From positions 1 through 64,000 of the forward strand of contig WEDG01000352.1 in NCBI GenBank assembly GCA_017591395.1: a stretch of DNA of 64,000 nt, given 5' to 3'. A program made the position numbers and the translations under genes. Shown here in pieces: positions 11,507 through 23,649 of this stretch (position 1 is the first letter of the stretch; each line of letters starts with the position of its first letter). The stretch comes from Schistocephalus solidus. Its lineage: Eukaryota; Platyhelminthes; Cestoda; Diphyllobothriidea; Diphyllobothriidae. The notes below the pieces were generated by a model that saw nothing but the letters and a program-made list of their open reading frames with translations, had not been told where the DNA came from and did no database searches.

Positions 11507-12949
11507 CTGAGAGACAAGGAGGACAAGTTGCCTCAAGAAAAGCAATTCGGAAACGCTATGTGATCAAAACCTTTTAGGAGCGGCTAGTCGTGGCAAACAT
11601 GGGCTGGCCACCCAGCACAAGTTAAAAAAGGACGCAGGTTATAGAGACGATTCTACATAGTAGATTGGAGGTCGCCGTCAGCAGTCAAGTTGGGTATTTT
11701 TATTGAAAGATTATAGCTGTAGTAGATCTGAATACAGCACGGAACACACCCTACAGTTGCAAACTAGAGTCATCGCAGGCACTCACACTAGAAACCTTAA
11801 TTGGCCCCCAGATTATCTAGAAGCCGAGGTCTAAGCATGGCTAGCAGACAAAGTTATATAAGTGATAAATAGTCATCAAAGTCTTGCTAGTCTTACCAAT
11901 ATTGCTCGTAGGCAATTTATTCCAGATGGATGTTAGGAAGGCCAAGTTATGCCGTAGAGTTTTCTTTCACCTTGATCCACGAGAAATTAGCAAAAAACGG
12001 TGAGCCTTCATACCTTGAAAATCATGACGCATTTCATAGACAGTGCATTTAGCAATGTCAGACAGTTCCAGATAATCTATCTGAATGTTCATGTCTGACG
12101 TATATTTGTTTCAGGACTCTTTGTGCTCAAAACGAGCCGGTGTCACGGGTTCTTGCTACAAAGTAGTCAACCACTGAATAGTCACTGTATTCGCTCGAAC
12201 CTTCGTAGGAACTGGCTGTATGCTTACTGCCATATGGCGCAGTCCCATCCCCAACCAGGATGTGGGACGGGAAACTGCAGACACTTGCAGATCTGTTACT
12301 GCTACTTCATTGTCTCTGATGTTTGGTTTCTACAAGGGCCTGAAATTCCAGACTGAATACAATGATTGTTTCGGTGATCGACCCTTGTGTCGTCAAGTTT
12401 GCAAACCCAGTTTAAATAATTTCTCAAACCCTGTGAATACTACTTAAGCTGCTTTAGAGCGAAGTGTACATTAAGGTAAACTAAGAGCTAGTGTCCAAGT
12501 TTGACTGCAAGTAATAATCGCAAATGGTCTAGATTAAAAACTGAAATGATAAGTAATTTGATAAATGCAATAAAATGAGCACTATAAGCCCGTTACGTAT
12601 TCATATAACCTTTAATGGAAGACCATAGTGGATTAATAAGACTGAACACAAAGTCTTACAAAACTTTCCACAAAAGGGCAGGCGCACGATAGACACCCCT
12701 AAGGTCATCGACAGGAAAGTGACTTAACAGTCGACATGACTGGCCGGACAAATACTTGCGACGAGCAGATTATACACACAAGGTCACCTGACTTCTATGA
12801 CTCAAATGAATTGTCAGTGTCTCCCAGTCGCATAGGTATATCAATTATAAAAAAACCACTAGTAGGAATTGGCATGAGCACTGCGAGAGCACAAGGGTGT
12901 GCACACCAATTAAGGAAAAATTTAGCGCGCAAGCGACGAAATGGTTAGA
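11507..12949. other. Intergenic stretch, nothing recognised
   Basis: Upstream of the minus-strand gene and before the first LINE remnant. No exon with good borders or LINE motif was seen. It could hold the promoter, or an upstream exon of the minus-strand gene, but no element could be identified. Confidence 0.4.
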
Positions 12950-13340
12950 GTCCACTGACTAGACCATTTACAGCATATATTCGAGGGTGGAAATAAGCAA
13001 TGACCTGGACCTTCCGCCTTCCCAACAAGAAATAATCAAGGCAGTACAACTTTCCAGCGGGAAATCACCGTTATCCAAAGCACTTCCGGCGGAAGTCTAC
13101 AGACATAGTGAGCCTTGGCTGATAGATGTGATTTTGCAGTAAGGACAAGTCCCCAGGACTCCACCGCTGTGCACATCTAAAAGAACAAGAGCAACTGACA
13201 GATATGTGAGAACCACGGAGGAATATCACTGCGAAGCCTTGTCGGGAGGATTTCCATCCGCACTGTCCTCAATCGTCTCAACAGGCAGCTAGAACAAGGA
13301 CTCCTCCCTCGTTATTTGGCTCCTTCGCAATGTGGCCAAT
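12950..13340 (+). mobile_element. RTE-like LINE fragment (R1), N-terminal part of reverse transcriptase
   Basis: A degraded piece of a non-LTR retrotransposon of the type abundant in diphyllobothriid and schistosome genomes. At 13041-13110 the plus strand reads AVQLSSGKSPLSKALPAEVY, the conserved entry to the RT domain in this family. At 13211-13333, after frame changes, it reads NHGGISLRSLVGRI and then LNRLNRQLEQGLLP, the next RT motif. No catalytic motif is left. The dispersed repeat at 13440 follows closely, as it also follows the zinc-finger-tail copies at 22.4 and 25.3 kb. Confidence 0.75.
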
Positions 13341-13439
13341 ATGACAAATTCACACATGAGATTTGAATCGGCGACCCCATTTTTCTGTGTTGTGTATAGT
13401 CAGGTCGTGTATGTCACGCATAGACGGGTTCTTTAGTTG

Positions 13440-13990
13440 TCAGTCATTTGGATCAAATCTGGGCATCAGTCAGTTGACCGGCTCGGGCAACCGACTGGTG
13501 CACGATAACGAAGGGTGAGGGCGACCCTGGGAATTACATTCGTACTGCACCTCACCCATATCCGTCAGTATAAGCAATCTGGCGCGCTTTCCAACTGCCA
13601 CGGTGCGTAAAAAGCCGTGGCTTGGAAGGCTGTCAACTGACAGAATAACTCGGTCCTCTAACGACAGAGAGTCAGGCTGCAATGGCCCCCTCCGTGGAAC
13701 TCCTACTTAGTTGGGATCCGAATTGATCCCGTCTTGTTCCTATGAGAGCGTGGACCAGGTCGTATATAGCACGTGTAAACACACTGTTTAGCTGTGTAGT
13801 CCCTACGCCTGATCCCACTTTTAGCCTTCTTAATTCTGACGTGATATCGAGATCAAATGGGTGAGAGAAGAGAGAGAGTTCGGAAGATGCTGCGCATGTC
13901 TATCACTACAAACTAATTCATGTGAAAGTCACGGTGCCTCCGCCCATCATGTTGTGGGGCACACGGTGGATATCATAGTTTTTGACGGTT
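13440..13990 (+). repeat. Dispersed repeat, copy 1 (LINE 3'-associated)
   Basis: This shares short ordered blocks with the copies at 22.85-23.63 kb, 25.60-26.23 kb and 63.49-63.81 kb (minus). The blocks are GTTGACCGGCTCGG, an AAGCAATCTGGCGCGCTT-like stretch, CACGGTGCGTAAAAAGCCGT followed by CTTGGAAGG, GTCAGGCTGCAATGGC, and near the end GGGGCACACGGTGG. It contains no open frame of interest. In two other copies it lies just after a LINE zinc-finger tail, so it may be the 3' UTR of that LINE or a non-autonomous partner. Confidence 0.65.
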
Positions 13991-13999
13991 GAATTGACA

Positions 14000-16900
14000 T
14001 ATTCTAAGGCCATTTTTCATGTCAAATTTGTTCTGATGAATGCGGAGATGGCTAGATTCAGACCATCCAAGGAAGTAAAAGCCTCACGCAAATTTGAATG
14101 AACAAGGCCCACTAGACAAAAAATAATAAAATGCTCAAGTCCTTGGACTTGTACATCAACATTTTAATAAATTATCCACAAATCCCTATTGAATTTGCTT
14201 TTGTAAGATAGTCTTGCCGATATCCTAGGCAGTAACCCACAGCACCTTATTAAGCCTGTTACAGTAGATTTCCTAACTCACGAAATGTCATCCTCGAAAT
14301 TTAAGATGGTAGTATGGCACACATTTAAAGTTGATAATTTTGTTTTTGTACTGATGTGAGGCGCAAAATGCTTTTTTACTAAGGAAAAGATCATTTCAGC
14401 TCTGTTTATGGAAAGCACAACTGGGCAAAATATGGCCAAATCCGACGTTTCTTGATTTCCAGGGGTTTTTCCTACGTTATTACACCTTCTGGACCAAACC
14501 TTCTAGTTTGCGTGCGTTGTACTATAAAGGAATATTAATAAAAGCTACAAATATTTTTAATATATCCCTTCAGAGAACGGAAAATGTGATATTGCGTTCA
14601 CGAAAATCAGGTGAATGGAGATATGAAAAATCACATTATTTTCTGGGAAAACAAGGACGGCTTTAGTTAAAAAAATCAGTTTTGCAAATTTGTGACTTCT
14701 TATGCCAAAAACTCAGTGATAAACTTGTGTAAGTGTATCTTGTTTTAACACACCGATAATTGGGACTGTAAACAAGCATATATACGAAAAGCCGCCACAT
14801 GCCGTCATTTTTCTGTCACGTCGTGTGAAAGATGTCCAGACAATATCTGTCTGCAGTTGACTATTAATGAATACGCAAAATTGAAACGGAAAGGGCATAA
14901 TATTGACATTTCTTCGCAAAACCTTTGTATATATTCGGCCACTCGTTTGTGCATTGGCAATCTTAGAACTGGGCCGAAAAGTAAGCGAGTATAGCAAAAA
15001 ACGCTACAATAGAAAAAAAAAAGTGAGTTCTTTCATTTCCAGCGGACATTGTATCCCTTATTTTTAGCGAAGTCTAAAAACCGGTCGATAGTCCCCATTT
15101 TTTCCGACTTTAACTTGGAAAACGGCTGAGTATATTTGACAACGAAATATCTAATAGAAGTGTTTTTTTTAAAGATGTAACTTATTATAAGAGTGTTTAA
15201 ATAGATCTTAGTCATATTAATTGCCGAATTATGTTGTGGGCGTTTATTCTTCTAGGCAACGAGTTTTCATGTTTGGGTGAGTCTAAAAATACGACTTAAA
15301 CGGCCACCTACTTTAGATAGACAGTCTCAGAATTCCCTATTTCGGTAAATGCCTTTAAGAAATATATTATTTTGAAGGTTTTGATAAGCACATATAACAG
15401 TATCTACATTTAGGGGCAATAGACAGAAAACAGGAAAACGTAAAGTATTTATCAATATTTCAAGGAAGATCTGAAACTCATCGTAATCCAACACAAAAAT
15501 ATTTATGAAGAAATTCAACAAAAGGAAAGTCCTCTTAATATGCATACAATGGTACGTTTACGATTTCACCTAACAATTCTATTTAAATTTATTAGTAACT
15601 GACCGGCCCATCAGCATGTCAGCTTATGAAATATTGTATTCCCGGGATGTCCCTGCCAGCGCAATCAAGCGAAAATCTGTTTGTCTTAGTCAAACGCATC
15701 TTAAACTATGTATAAGCGGAAGAAGAAACCGCCAATTCTCGTGAAACCGTCTGAGAATATGTGCTCGAAATTTAGGATGTTCGGTAAAGGCCATACTTTC
15801 CATTGCCCTTAAGGTGGAATACAACTCCCATGAAATATACATTAAAGGACTATTTTCAAAAGTAATTATACTTGTGGTGTTTTATTTACTCCTTTGTTTA
15901 CATGGACAAGCATTATGTACATTTAAAACTTCAGGTTAATTAGCTAACCCGATTTTTCACGTTTTCAGAATTTGCCACTTTTCTAAAAAAAATTGTATTT
16001 CACAACAAAGTAATATTAATTTTTAAACCACAATATGCCTTCTTTTTAAGAACGGCCGCTTATTTACTCCTGCAAAACTTTAGGGGATACACTGTGGGCT
16101 GATTTCGCATAACTTGCCCTATCTCATGAAATTCATGAGATAAGGCACGTACTGTTTTCAGAAACCGATTTTGGGTTAGATTGTTGAGATGGAGGTTGTC
16201 GAGTGTCGCAGTTTTGAAAGCCAACAAGCACGAGTTCGTATGATCAAATGAAGGTTTCGTGGGTTGGCTGATCATTGAAACGTCACCACTATATTCATTC
16301 TTATCTTTACTCCTCTAGAACCCGACATTGCCAGCCTAAGAGTCCGAAAAAGGTACCGGAATACCTCAAGTCGTCGCTAAATCCATTCTTGGAGATAAGT
16401 AAGAAAATTGATAACAGGGAAAGACAAAACAAAGAAGAAGGGGTAGGTCCTTCATAAGATAAACGACCCATGGACGTTATCATGTCTGACCATGACCAGC
16501 TAAGGTACCGGTCTTCCAAGTCTTTGATGAGGAAGAAAGTTGGCCAAAGCTCGGTCAATGTTACAATTTTTTCTACCGCGGGCCCATGGTTTGAAAACTA
16601 GGTTTCACGCGTACGACACATTTGAACATGGGCAACACATGACCTAATCAACAAGGCTGTTTACTTATTGTGCGTCGATAAATACGTTCATCGTACGCAT
16701 CGCCAAGTCATCCCGTGCACACCGTTCCGCAACTTTATTCCGGTCAAGAACGATATAACACTCTTAAAAATACATATCACAAATATTGAGCACAAACAGT
16801 CCAGGCTGGACAACTCCACCGGTAATGACAGCCAACATTGGAGACATCATTAAACTACGAGCTGAGGGAGTAAAATAAATGGCAATGACAGGCCCAGAGG

Positions 16901-17289
16901 CCCGAAATTGAGAGGGGCTACAAGAAACGATGAGGAAAAACTGCAAAATTAGGCAAGATGACCGCAGACGCTTCTTCAATGTATGACTGTGGCAATTAAC
17001 AAAACGATGCGAGGGTCGAATAATTAACTTCGACTAACCTTACTGTACACTGCGAAAAGTTTTCATTCGTTTTGCATGCAAAACGGTCTACATAGATATC
17101 CAACGAACAGTCTAGAGATTAACCATCGAGCAACCTTGCTTTGCATGTTGTTGTTTTTCAAGTTTGCTGCAGAGCACTCTCCTGTCGTCACTATTTTATC
17201 TGTTAATTGTTATGCCATTCCTTACAAGTCGGCAGTCGAAGAGCTTGTTTGTATTTGCATGAGATGTGAACAGAGTTGATATGACCGAC
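14000..17289. other. Intergenic stretch, AT-rich in part, nothing recognised
   Basis: The part from about 14.3 to 16.1 kb is clearly AT-rich with many short A/T runs. Open frames are short and show no family resemblance. I see no splice-bounded exon, tRNA-like sequence or LINE motif. Confidence 0.45.
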
Positions 17290-17410
17290 TTCAGAATCCA
17301 CCGACTCGCAAAGTATGGTGACATACCCGGAGATCCGAGGATAGACCATCGGCTAGTCCTGAGCAACGAAGATTATCGGGCCCAAAATTCCCTACAGACA
17401 GGAAGTTGCC
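17290..17410 (+). mobile_element. Possible RTE-like LINE endonuclease remnant
   Basis: One frame reads IPGDPRIDHRLVLSNED at about 17320-17375. This matches the end of the APE endonuclease domain in the same LINE family as R2, where the DHRLV motif carries the active-site Asp-His pair. The preceding residues align only loosely. It could be the 5' part of the R2 copy at 18.7 kb, with 1.3 kb of unrecognisable sequence between, or a separate scrap. Confidence 0.5.
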
Positions 17411-18734
17411 ACATCTGCCCAGTTATTTTCACTTGGCTGTTATGAAGATACCGTGAAGGTCGGACACAAACAAGTTTTGTATTACTTGGAGGATGTAATG
17501 AGTGCACAGTGGCGAGGTCAACAGTGCGTCCATCGGAGGGCAGGAACTGGTGAGAAGCTACCTTACAGGAAGCCAACTATAAAGGCGAAACGCCAGATTT
17601 ATTTGTCAAATATCCGGAGTCTCGCCTTTCAAAGCCGATTTGGTTAAGGTCAGGAGTGTAGAGTCACTGAACCTTCCAAGCATTCCGTTGGGTATTTCTG
17701 TCAACCGAGACTAAAGAAATGGATAGTCCGTTGCAGTTTAAAGCAGAATCGAAGTTCGAGAATCCGGCCTAGGGCACATATCTAGCCGACGCAGCCGATG
17801 CCAGCACCAACACCGCCCTTACTGCTCACGTGACCCTGGAGAGGGAATGATGTCGCAAGGACGTCTATGAAGTCGATGCCTCTTTAGTTGTGCCATTCTT
17901 GTATACGCATGTTGTACAGAAGTAATATTCCAGTCCTATGGCGACAAAAGTTATCGGCCAAAAATAAAAAGACAAACGCCAGAGTCTATGTAACACATTT
18001 AAGCTAGAATTCGGTTGCTATCTGGAGTTAAGTGGCTTTGGTGGCGTTGGATTACTGTTCGGATTTCGTTTGCAGAAGTAGCCGTATAACTGCAGCTATG
18101 GGACGGGAATGCACTGCAGGCAAAGACCTCCTCCGAGGCAATAACGCATGTGGGAACTAAATACCCGAGTGAATCTTCCTTGCCAAAATACCGACGCCCA
18201 TCCACCCAGGTGGTTTTAGACCAGTGCTCGTCTAGACCGTCCGGATGACTAGCAAATCTCTTCAAAGGAACCCCGAAAAGGCAAATACTTTCTTCCTGTT
18301 CCCATGATGGTGGCTAAATACCTACCTAAACTCCAACCACCAACAGTAAATTTTCTGTACAATTATAGAAATAAGGACATTGCAGGTTGCCTCACTGCCA
18401 ACGTACAGTGATGTGTCGAAGTAAACTTATCAACGGACATAGCTTGACACCGACTACGAAGGAGCATTACATTGATCATAAAAACCTCAAACGCAAATTG
18501 AGGAAGGCCTTCACCGTCCATTAGGACGGACGAAATACTATGACAGCTTCCTTCAGCCGCCTCAAAGACGATGTATGTCATGCATGTTCATGTACAGTTG
18601 AGTCTCCCACGATTTGGGGAGACCCGATTTTCCACGACAGCTAACTGTTTAGGACTGCTGTTCAATGCTCTATCTCACGTAAGTAGCTGAAGTCGTTTAA
18701 ATAGAGTAAATCATCTGGGAAATTTGATCGTGTA
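17411..18734. other. Stretch between LINE pieces, not recognised
   Basis: It may contain badly decayed middle parts of the R2 LINE, but no motif could be read on either strand. The minus-strand open frame at 17999-18265 has no recognisable domain. Confidence 0.35.
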
Positions 18735-20050
18735 TGGGGACGAGACTAGCCAGGTTTGCGATAGGGAAGTCATGTCGGTGCCATTTCAACAGACATCTAG
18801 AGCAAGAAATTCTTCCGGAAAGCCCATGTGGATTTCGACACTGTGGAACCCATGCCATGATTTTAGTCTTCCGCCACCTGTGGTGTGTCAGGAAATGCAT
18901 ATCCATCCCCACACTACCTACGTAAACCTGGCAAAGACCCTTGACACAATAAACTACGATGGAACTCCGGATGGTCAGACATAAATTTGGATGTTCCGAG
19001 AAATTCATGAACATGGTACGCCAAATGTGCGAAGGAATAATGGCGCCCGTCACGGACAATGGGACTGTCTCAGAGGTATTCACAGTAACCAGTGTGAAGC
19101 AGGGCTGTGTAATTTCTCCCACGCTCTTCAATCGCATGTCCTCTGCTATGCTGATGGACGCCTACTCTAATGAGCACCTTGGCATCAGCATACTCCACGG
19201 GACCGACGGTCAGCTCTTGAGTATCCGACACGACCCTCCATGAATACCATTCACTACCTACTCGTCGTGGACGACTGCGCGCTCAACACCCCTACAAAAA
19301 CGGATATGTGACGGAGTATGAATCTCTTCGCCACGGGCTGTGCACACTTCGGACTGACGGTCAACACGGATAAGATGGTGTTCATACACCAGCCGCCGTA
19401 TAACACTGAATACAATGACACAGAATCGACAAAACCTAGCTGAAACTAGTGAACTTATCACCTGTCTAGTCAGTACGCTCTCAAGGGGGCCAAAACCGAC
19501 GATAAAGATGCGCATCGAATGTTCAGAGCCATTCATGTTTTCCACCGGCTGCAGGTTACTGTCTGGAATCACCACGGTCATCATTGCAATACAAAACTCA
19601 AAGTGTACAACGGTGTCATCTTAACAGCGCTGCTATACGGAGCGGAGCTGGACAGTTCACGAGAAACAGGCGCGGAAACTCAAGCAGTTTCACCTCAGCT
19701 GTCTCTGACGAAGAGCAAAGCTGAGGTGGCATGCCAAGATTCTTCGAACGAACCGGAATCCTCCGTATTCACACCACGATGAGGCCAATATAACTTCACT
19801 GGAACGGAGGCGCCGCAAGAATAAATAAGGAGCGCCTCCAAAAGCGATCCTTCTACGGCGAGGTTGCTACGGTGTCGGCCGACAAGGACAAAACGACGTC
19901 ACAAAGACACCCTCAGGACCTCCCTCAAGCATTTGCAAATCAACCTGGAGAACTGGGTATATCTCACCCAGTATAGACCGGCCTCGAGAACACCAGTGAA
20001 GACTGTAGCATCAATATGCAAAGGAAACAGGATAGCCGCTTAGACGAATA
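18735..20050 (+). mobile_element. RTE-like LINE (R2), decayed reverse transcriptase and C-terminal region
   Basis: The RT domain can be followed through several frames. AIGKSCRCHFNRHLEQEILP at about 18760-18820 is the fingers motif. NLAKTLDTINYDG near 18930-18963 corresponds to the catalytic-Asp block, normally DLTKAFDTVN, so the first catalytic Asp is lost (N-L-A). KFGCSEKFMNMVRQMCEG is at 18985-19040, and VKQGCVISPTLFNRM at 19095-19140. VVDDCALN at about 19265-19290 stands where the family has FADD, so the DD pair survives but its context has changed. GLTVNTDKMVFIHQPP follows at 19350-19400. After that come the thumb and C-terminal segments, ending near 20050 (RRHKDTLRTSLKHLQINLENW at 19895-19955). 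At least four frameshifts and several stops make it inactive. The zinc-finger tail expected next is missing. Confidence 0.88.
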
Positions 20051-20259
20051 TTTTGTCCTTACCCCGTTCACTTGGCCTCAATTCCATACCGAGATAATTG
20101 GAAATAAGCCGATTACATTACCGACTAAGACAAGAGAGGATGCAATGACCATTTCTAATTATTAGCCGTAATCAGCCAGCCATATCCAACCCCAGGTATT
20201 TCAACCCCCTGAGACTCAAACCCGCCACCCAATAGTAAGAAGTCCAGCGTCCTGACTAT

Positions 20260-21255
20260 TGGGAGAACTCCAAACACAACGGCGTCCGTAACGCGTCGGT
20301 AGGAGCTTTATCACCACTGATAACTGAACCTGTCGACTTCAGGCTGATAGACAGTAATCCCAGAGTTTGACTTGTCTCGGTCAGGGATGCAACTTCGAAA
20401 TATGTCGGTCTTCCTAGCGTTTACAGATACACGGATCGAATTAGACTTCGTTCAATCGTGACACCAGACTGTAGACCACCAAAGCTCGAGGTTACCAGAG
20501 CCAGATCGGCGGCGTAGTTCAAATCAGTCAGCCTATGCCCATACGCAAATTAAACACTGGCATGAACGCTTAGTTAATGGCGTGGCTAAATAGAATGACT
20601 TACAGAATACAAACATACCAAACGCTGTACCGAATATCAACTTGCGCAGTTGGGGAGCAGTAGAGGCACAGATCATGGCAATGCTTATGACCTGTACACC
20701 GTCTACTTCTGCTAAATGACACGGGATCCGCGATTAACGGAATCTGACGCTGCGGCGAAGTCAACAGTCGTCTGTCGCTGATAGCCATGACAGAATGCAA
20801 GAATTTGCCACGGCGTAAATATACGGTCAACGCACTGATGTTAAGCTTAGAACGTACCTTGATTGGGTGTCGTCCTTGAGACACGTAAACACTGGGAACG
20901 AAAAAGGTGAGGGCGTGTATCAACGTCGACGACGCTTATGCCGCCGTAGTTTTTCCACATTGGAGACGGACACAAGGATACGCGAATGGCAGTCCCCAGG
21001 AAAAAGCGCATATCCCCATGCTTGCGCAATCACTTCATGTAGCCAGGGCGCAAGTGTCCACATAAGACTTGTAGACGTCCATGGGAATACCATCCTCCCC
21101 GGGCAAGTTATTACTCTGCAGCCTCGATATTGTATCAGCGATTTCTCCCTGAAAAGGCAATTTATGCAGCGTTGCACAGGCTGGAGAAAGGTTTTTACAC
21201 CAGCGCATGACGTTAGCTGTGTTGCCCGGCAGTAAAGTTGAAACTAACATCATGG
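20260..21255 (-). mobile_element. Second RTE-like LINE subfamily (R3), decayed RT, minus strand
   Basis: Read on the minus strand from 21255: a block with NNLPGEDGIPMDVYKS (21090-21140), then TLAPWLHEVIAQAW (about 21010-21050), GISVVDVDT (about 20925), PNQGTF (about 20850), and a VDFAAASDSVN block (about 20740-20770). Further on, INARKTD-like and SCIPDRDKS motifs appear near 20370-20420. This order matches an RTE-type pol distinct from R1, R2 and R4. Stops and frameshifts occur every 30-60 codons, and I could not find the catalytic DD motif. It lies tail to tail with R2. Confidence 0.82.
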
Positions 21256-21259
21256 ACAG

Positions 21260-22384
21260 AGTCGCTCTGGACAGATGGCCTACCCCGAAGAGTCGCGTGG
21301 GACACAGTGATGTGATGAGCCCTAGGATCTTTATTTATCGCGAGTTTAAGTAAGATGTTCAGACATCAGACGGACAAAACATATTCAAGTTGTGTTGATG
21401 AAGACTGCGTGTCATCAGACATTGGGTATCAGGATTAAGAAAAGTTCGAAAATTATAGAATGTAAGCTCAAGGATTCGTTCTCGGTTAGAAACACAGCTC
21501 ACAAAATATTTGCCCACATTACCGGACTAGGGTTGTGGAGAGTGCACGTTCCCTTGGGCGCCTCATCCGTGATCACAAAAACATGCTTGGGCAATTGTTT
21601 TACGAGGTTTCTTAAAAATGTGGCCGTCGGACGGATAACCAACAGCTGCTTGAACTGTCTGTTCAGGTTGTCTCATTCAAGGTTTTGATTGGGAGGAACT
21701 TGACCGCAAAAACATCGATGGCAACCGAGTGTCGCCATTCGCCCATGTCGCCATTCAACTTTCTGGCATGTGATAGATTATGTGCCATACGCACTTTGAT
21801 ATTATTATCGATGCTGGCCGACGACTCCTTGTTTTGCAGACTTACGAGCCTACTCAAGTCACAGTTAATGTGATCGAAATGGGTGTCGAGAAGGTCGAAC
21901 CTGATAGGCTTGAGCCAGATTATCAAATAAAACGAGCCAGCCCAGTTGGATTTAACACTGCGAGGTTGGGGTTTCTTAAAATTTAGGGCAAAATAAACGT
22001 ATACCAATGTAGTTAGTCGCAACATACTGAAGTACCTTTTTTGAAAGCCAGAATTATGTTTGAAGACCAAAACGCAAGTTGTTGGGTCACAGTTTATTCG
22101 TAAAATCTTGGACAGAAGAGCGTTAAACACTCGGTATGATTGATGAACTCCTAACAAAAAACACCTGCATGGTTTACTGTGAGATGACCCATTTGAAGCC
22201 AATAAAACCCAGAGAAACGACAATCTACAAGCGACGTGTAGCCTCTCTGAAGTTGGTTGGTAACATAAATCGCAAAGAATTTATGGCCACGGCAAAGCTC
22301 AGAACTGACGGTCATTATCGCAATCGCCTAGCGCTGAGCGGCCGAGAGGGATCTATCTACCCAATCTTGCCTCTGGATAGCGAT
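21260..22384. other. Stretch without recognised content
   Basis: It holds the longest minus-strand open frame outside the LINEs (21663-22223, 186 codons). The translation has no domain, no repeats and no conserved pattern, and I do not call it a gene. No TE motif was seen. Confidence 0.4.
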
Positions 22385-22700
22385 TAATGCCTTCATATTC
22401 TTCTTGCACACCTATCAATACTCCAACCCCCCGCCCTCCCATGAGCGCGACCACCAGTATCAGACAGAACGCTTGCCGACCTAGTTACTCCGGACCTATC
22501 CTGCTCCCGCTACCATTACACATGCGCACATCACGCGTCGGCCTGATCGGTCACTTGCGAATCTATCGCACAGAGACCGATGAACCAGGGCCAGGAACAC
22601 CAACATACACCCGACTTAACAGTGCGCACTGTCCACACACATTCACACACTGCATTCGCCTAGTAGGCCACATGCACCTCCATGAAAACCTGCGGTAGAA
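22385..22700 (+). mobile_element. LINE zinc-finger tail (R5), C2H2-like motifs only
   Basis: The frame from 22387 reads a Pro/Thr/Ser-rich linker, then SRVGLIGHLRIYRTETDEPG (from about 22530) and further on CPHTFTHCIRLVGHMHLHE. These are the C-terminal C2H2-like fingers of the R2/R4-type LINE ORF, usually CPHCPRTF...GLxGHxRxH. The first finger has lost its leading Cys pair. The second keeps one Cys of the pair and the two His. No reverse transcriptase lies upstream, so only the 3' end of a copy is here. Confidence 0.75.
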
Positions 22701-22844
22701 TACCACAGGCGATACCACATAACCAAATATCTCCTCATCAGCATCTACATCACACATGATCACGCCCAAAACTACCCAACACGCATTTGCAACCAGCAGC
22801 CCTCATGTGAGAGGGAAGTATGATCCTCGGTCCCTTCTCCATGT

Positions 22845-23630
22845 GCGACCCGAGCCTGAGACTATCACGGTGCGCTAAGCGCCGTGACATGGAAGGTCAA
22901 CAAGTGACAAGTACACTCAGACCTCGCAGTCAGCTCAATGTGTTTCTGCGGAGTCCGGCTTTAATGGCTCCTTCTTAACGTGACCTCTCTTGAATTCTCA
23001 TCACCTTCTGAGTGAAATCTTGGTGTTTGGTTTTGGGAGGCCAGGTTGTGTTCGAAGTACGCGCAGACGAGTCAATGCGCCCATTACCCGCACCAGTCCA
23101 CTGACCGGCTCCGACTGGGGCTGAGGCCTTGGAATGGGAACAGAATGAGGTCGACAACTCAGCGCACTTTCCTCACTATAAACAATCTGACGTGCTTGAA
23201 CCTATCACGATGCGCTAAAAGCCATGGCTCGGATGATTGCCAACCAACAGAACTCAGAACGCGTGGTCAGCCAAGTGTGTTTGTGTGCAGTGGCCGACTG
23301 GCGGACGGAGAGTCAGGCTGCAATGGCTCATTCTTACTATGGCTTTCATGGCACTCCCACGCCATGGGAGCTGAGCCATGTGTGGCAGCACACCTAGGGT
23401 GGCTCCGGCAGTGCCAGCCACCTGCGCCCTCTCTAACCTCCGGTCTTCTTGACTTGGACATGAAACCGGCCCCAGGTCAGGGAGGGGGGGAGGGAGTGCG
23501 GTACATGAAGCGCAAGTCTACTCTCATTATAATTTTATTCACGTCCAAGTCACCGTCCCTGTGCCACTTTGCAGTGTGGCACACGGTGGACCTCGTCGGA
23601 TAAGACGATCGAACTGTCGTGCGCTTCATC
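22845..23630 (+). repeat. Dispersed repeat, copy 2, with two internal monomers
   Basis: The block TATCACGGTGCGCTAA... (22862) recurs as TATCACGATGCGCTAA... at about 23203, so the copy contains two related monomers about 340 bases apart. GGAGTCCGGCTTTAATGGCT (22951-22970) and GAGTCAGGCTGCAATGGCT (23308-23326) recur at a similar spacing. It ends with CACACGGTGGACCTCGTCGG at about 23580-23600. It follows zinc-finger tail R5 and is followed directly by LINE copy R4. Confidence 0.7.
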
Positions 23631-23649
23631 TTCCCTGCCATTCTGATAG

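Noticed and set aside
18697..19137. 146-codon minus-strand open frame
   Set aside because: It is the antisense of the R2 LINE reverse transcriptase.
21663..22223. 186-codon open frame on the minus strand
   Set aside because: No domain, no homology I recognise, no splice context, and composition like surrounding non-coding DNA. Long frames of this size are expected occasionally in 64 kb.
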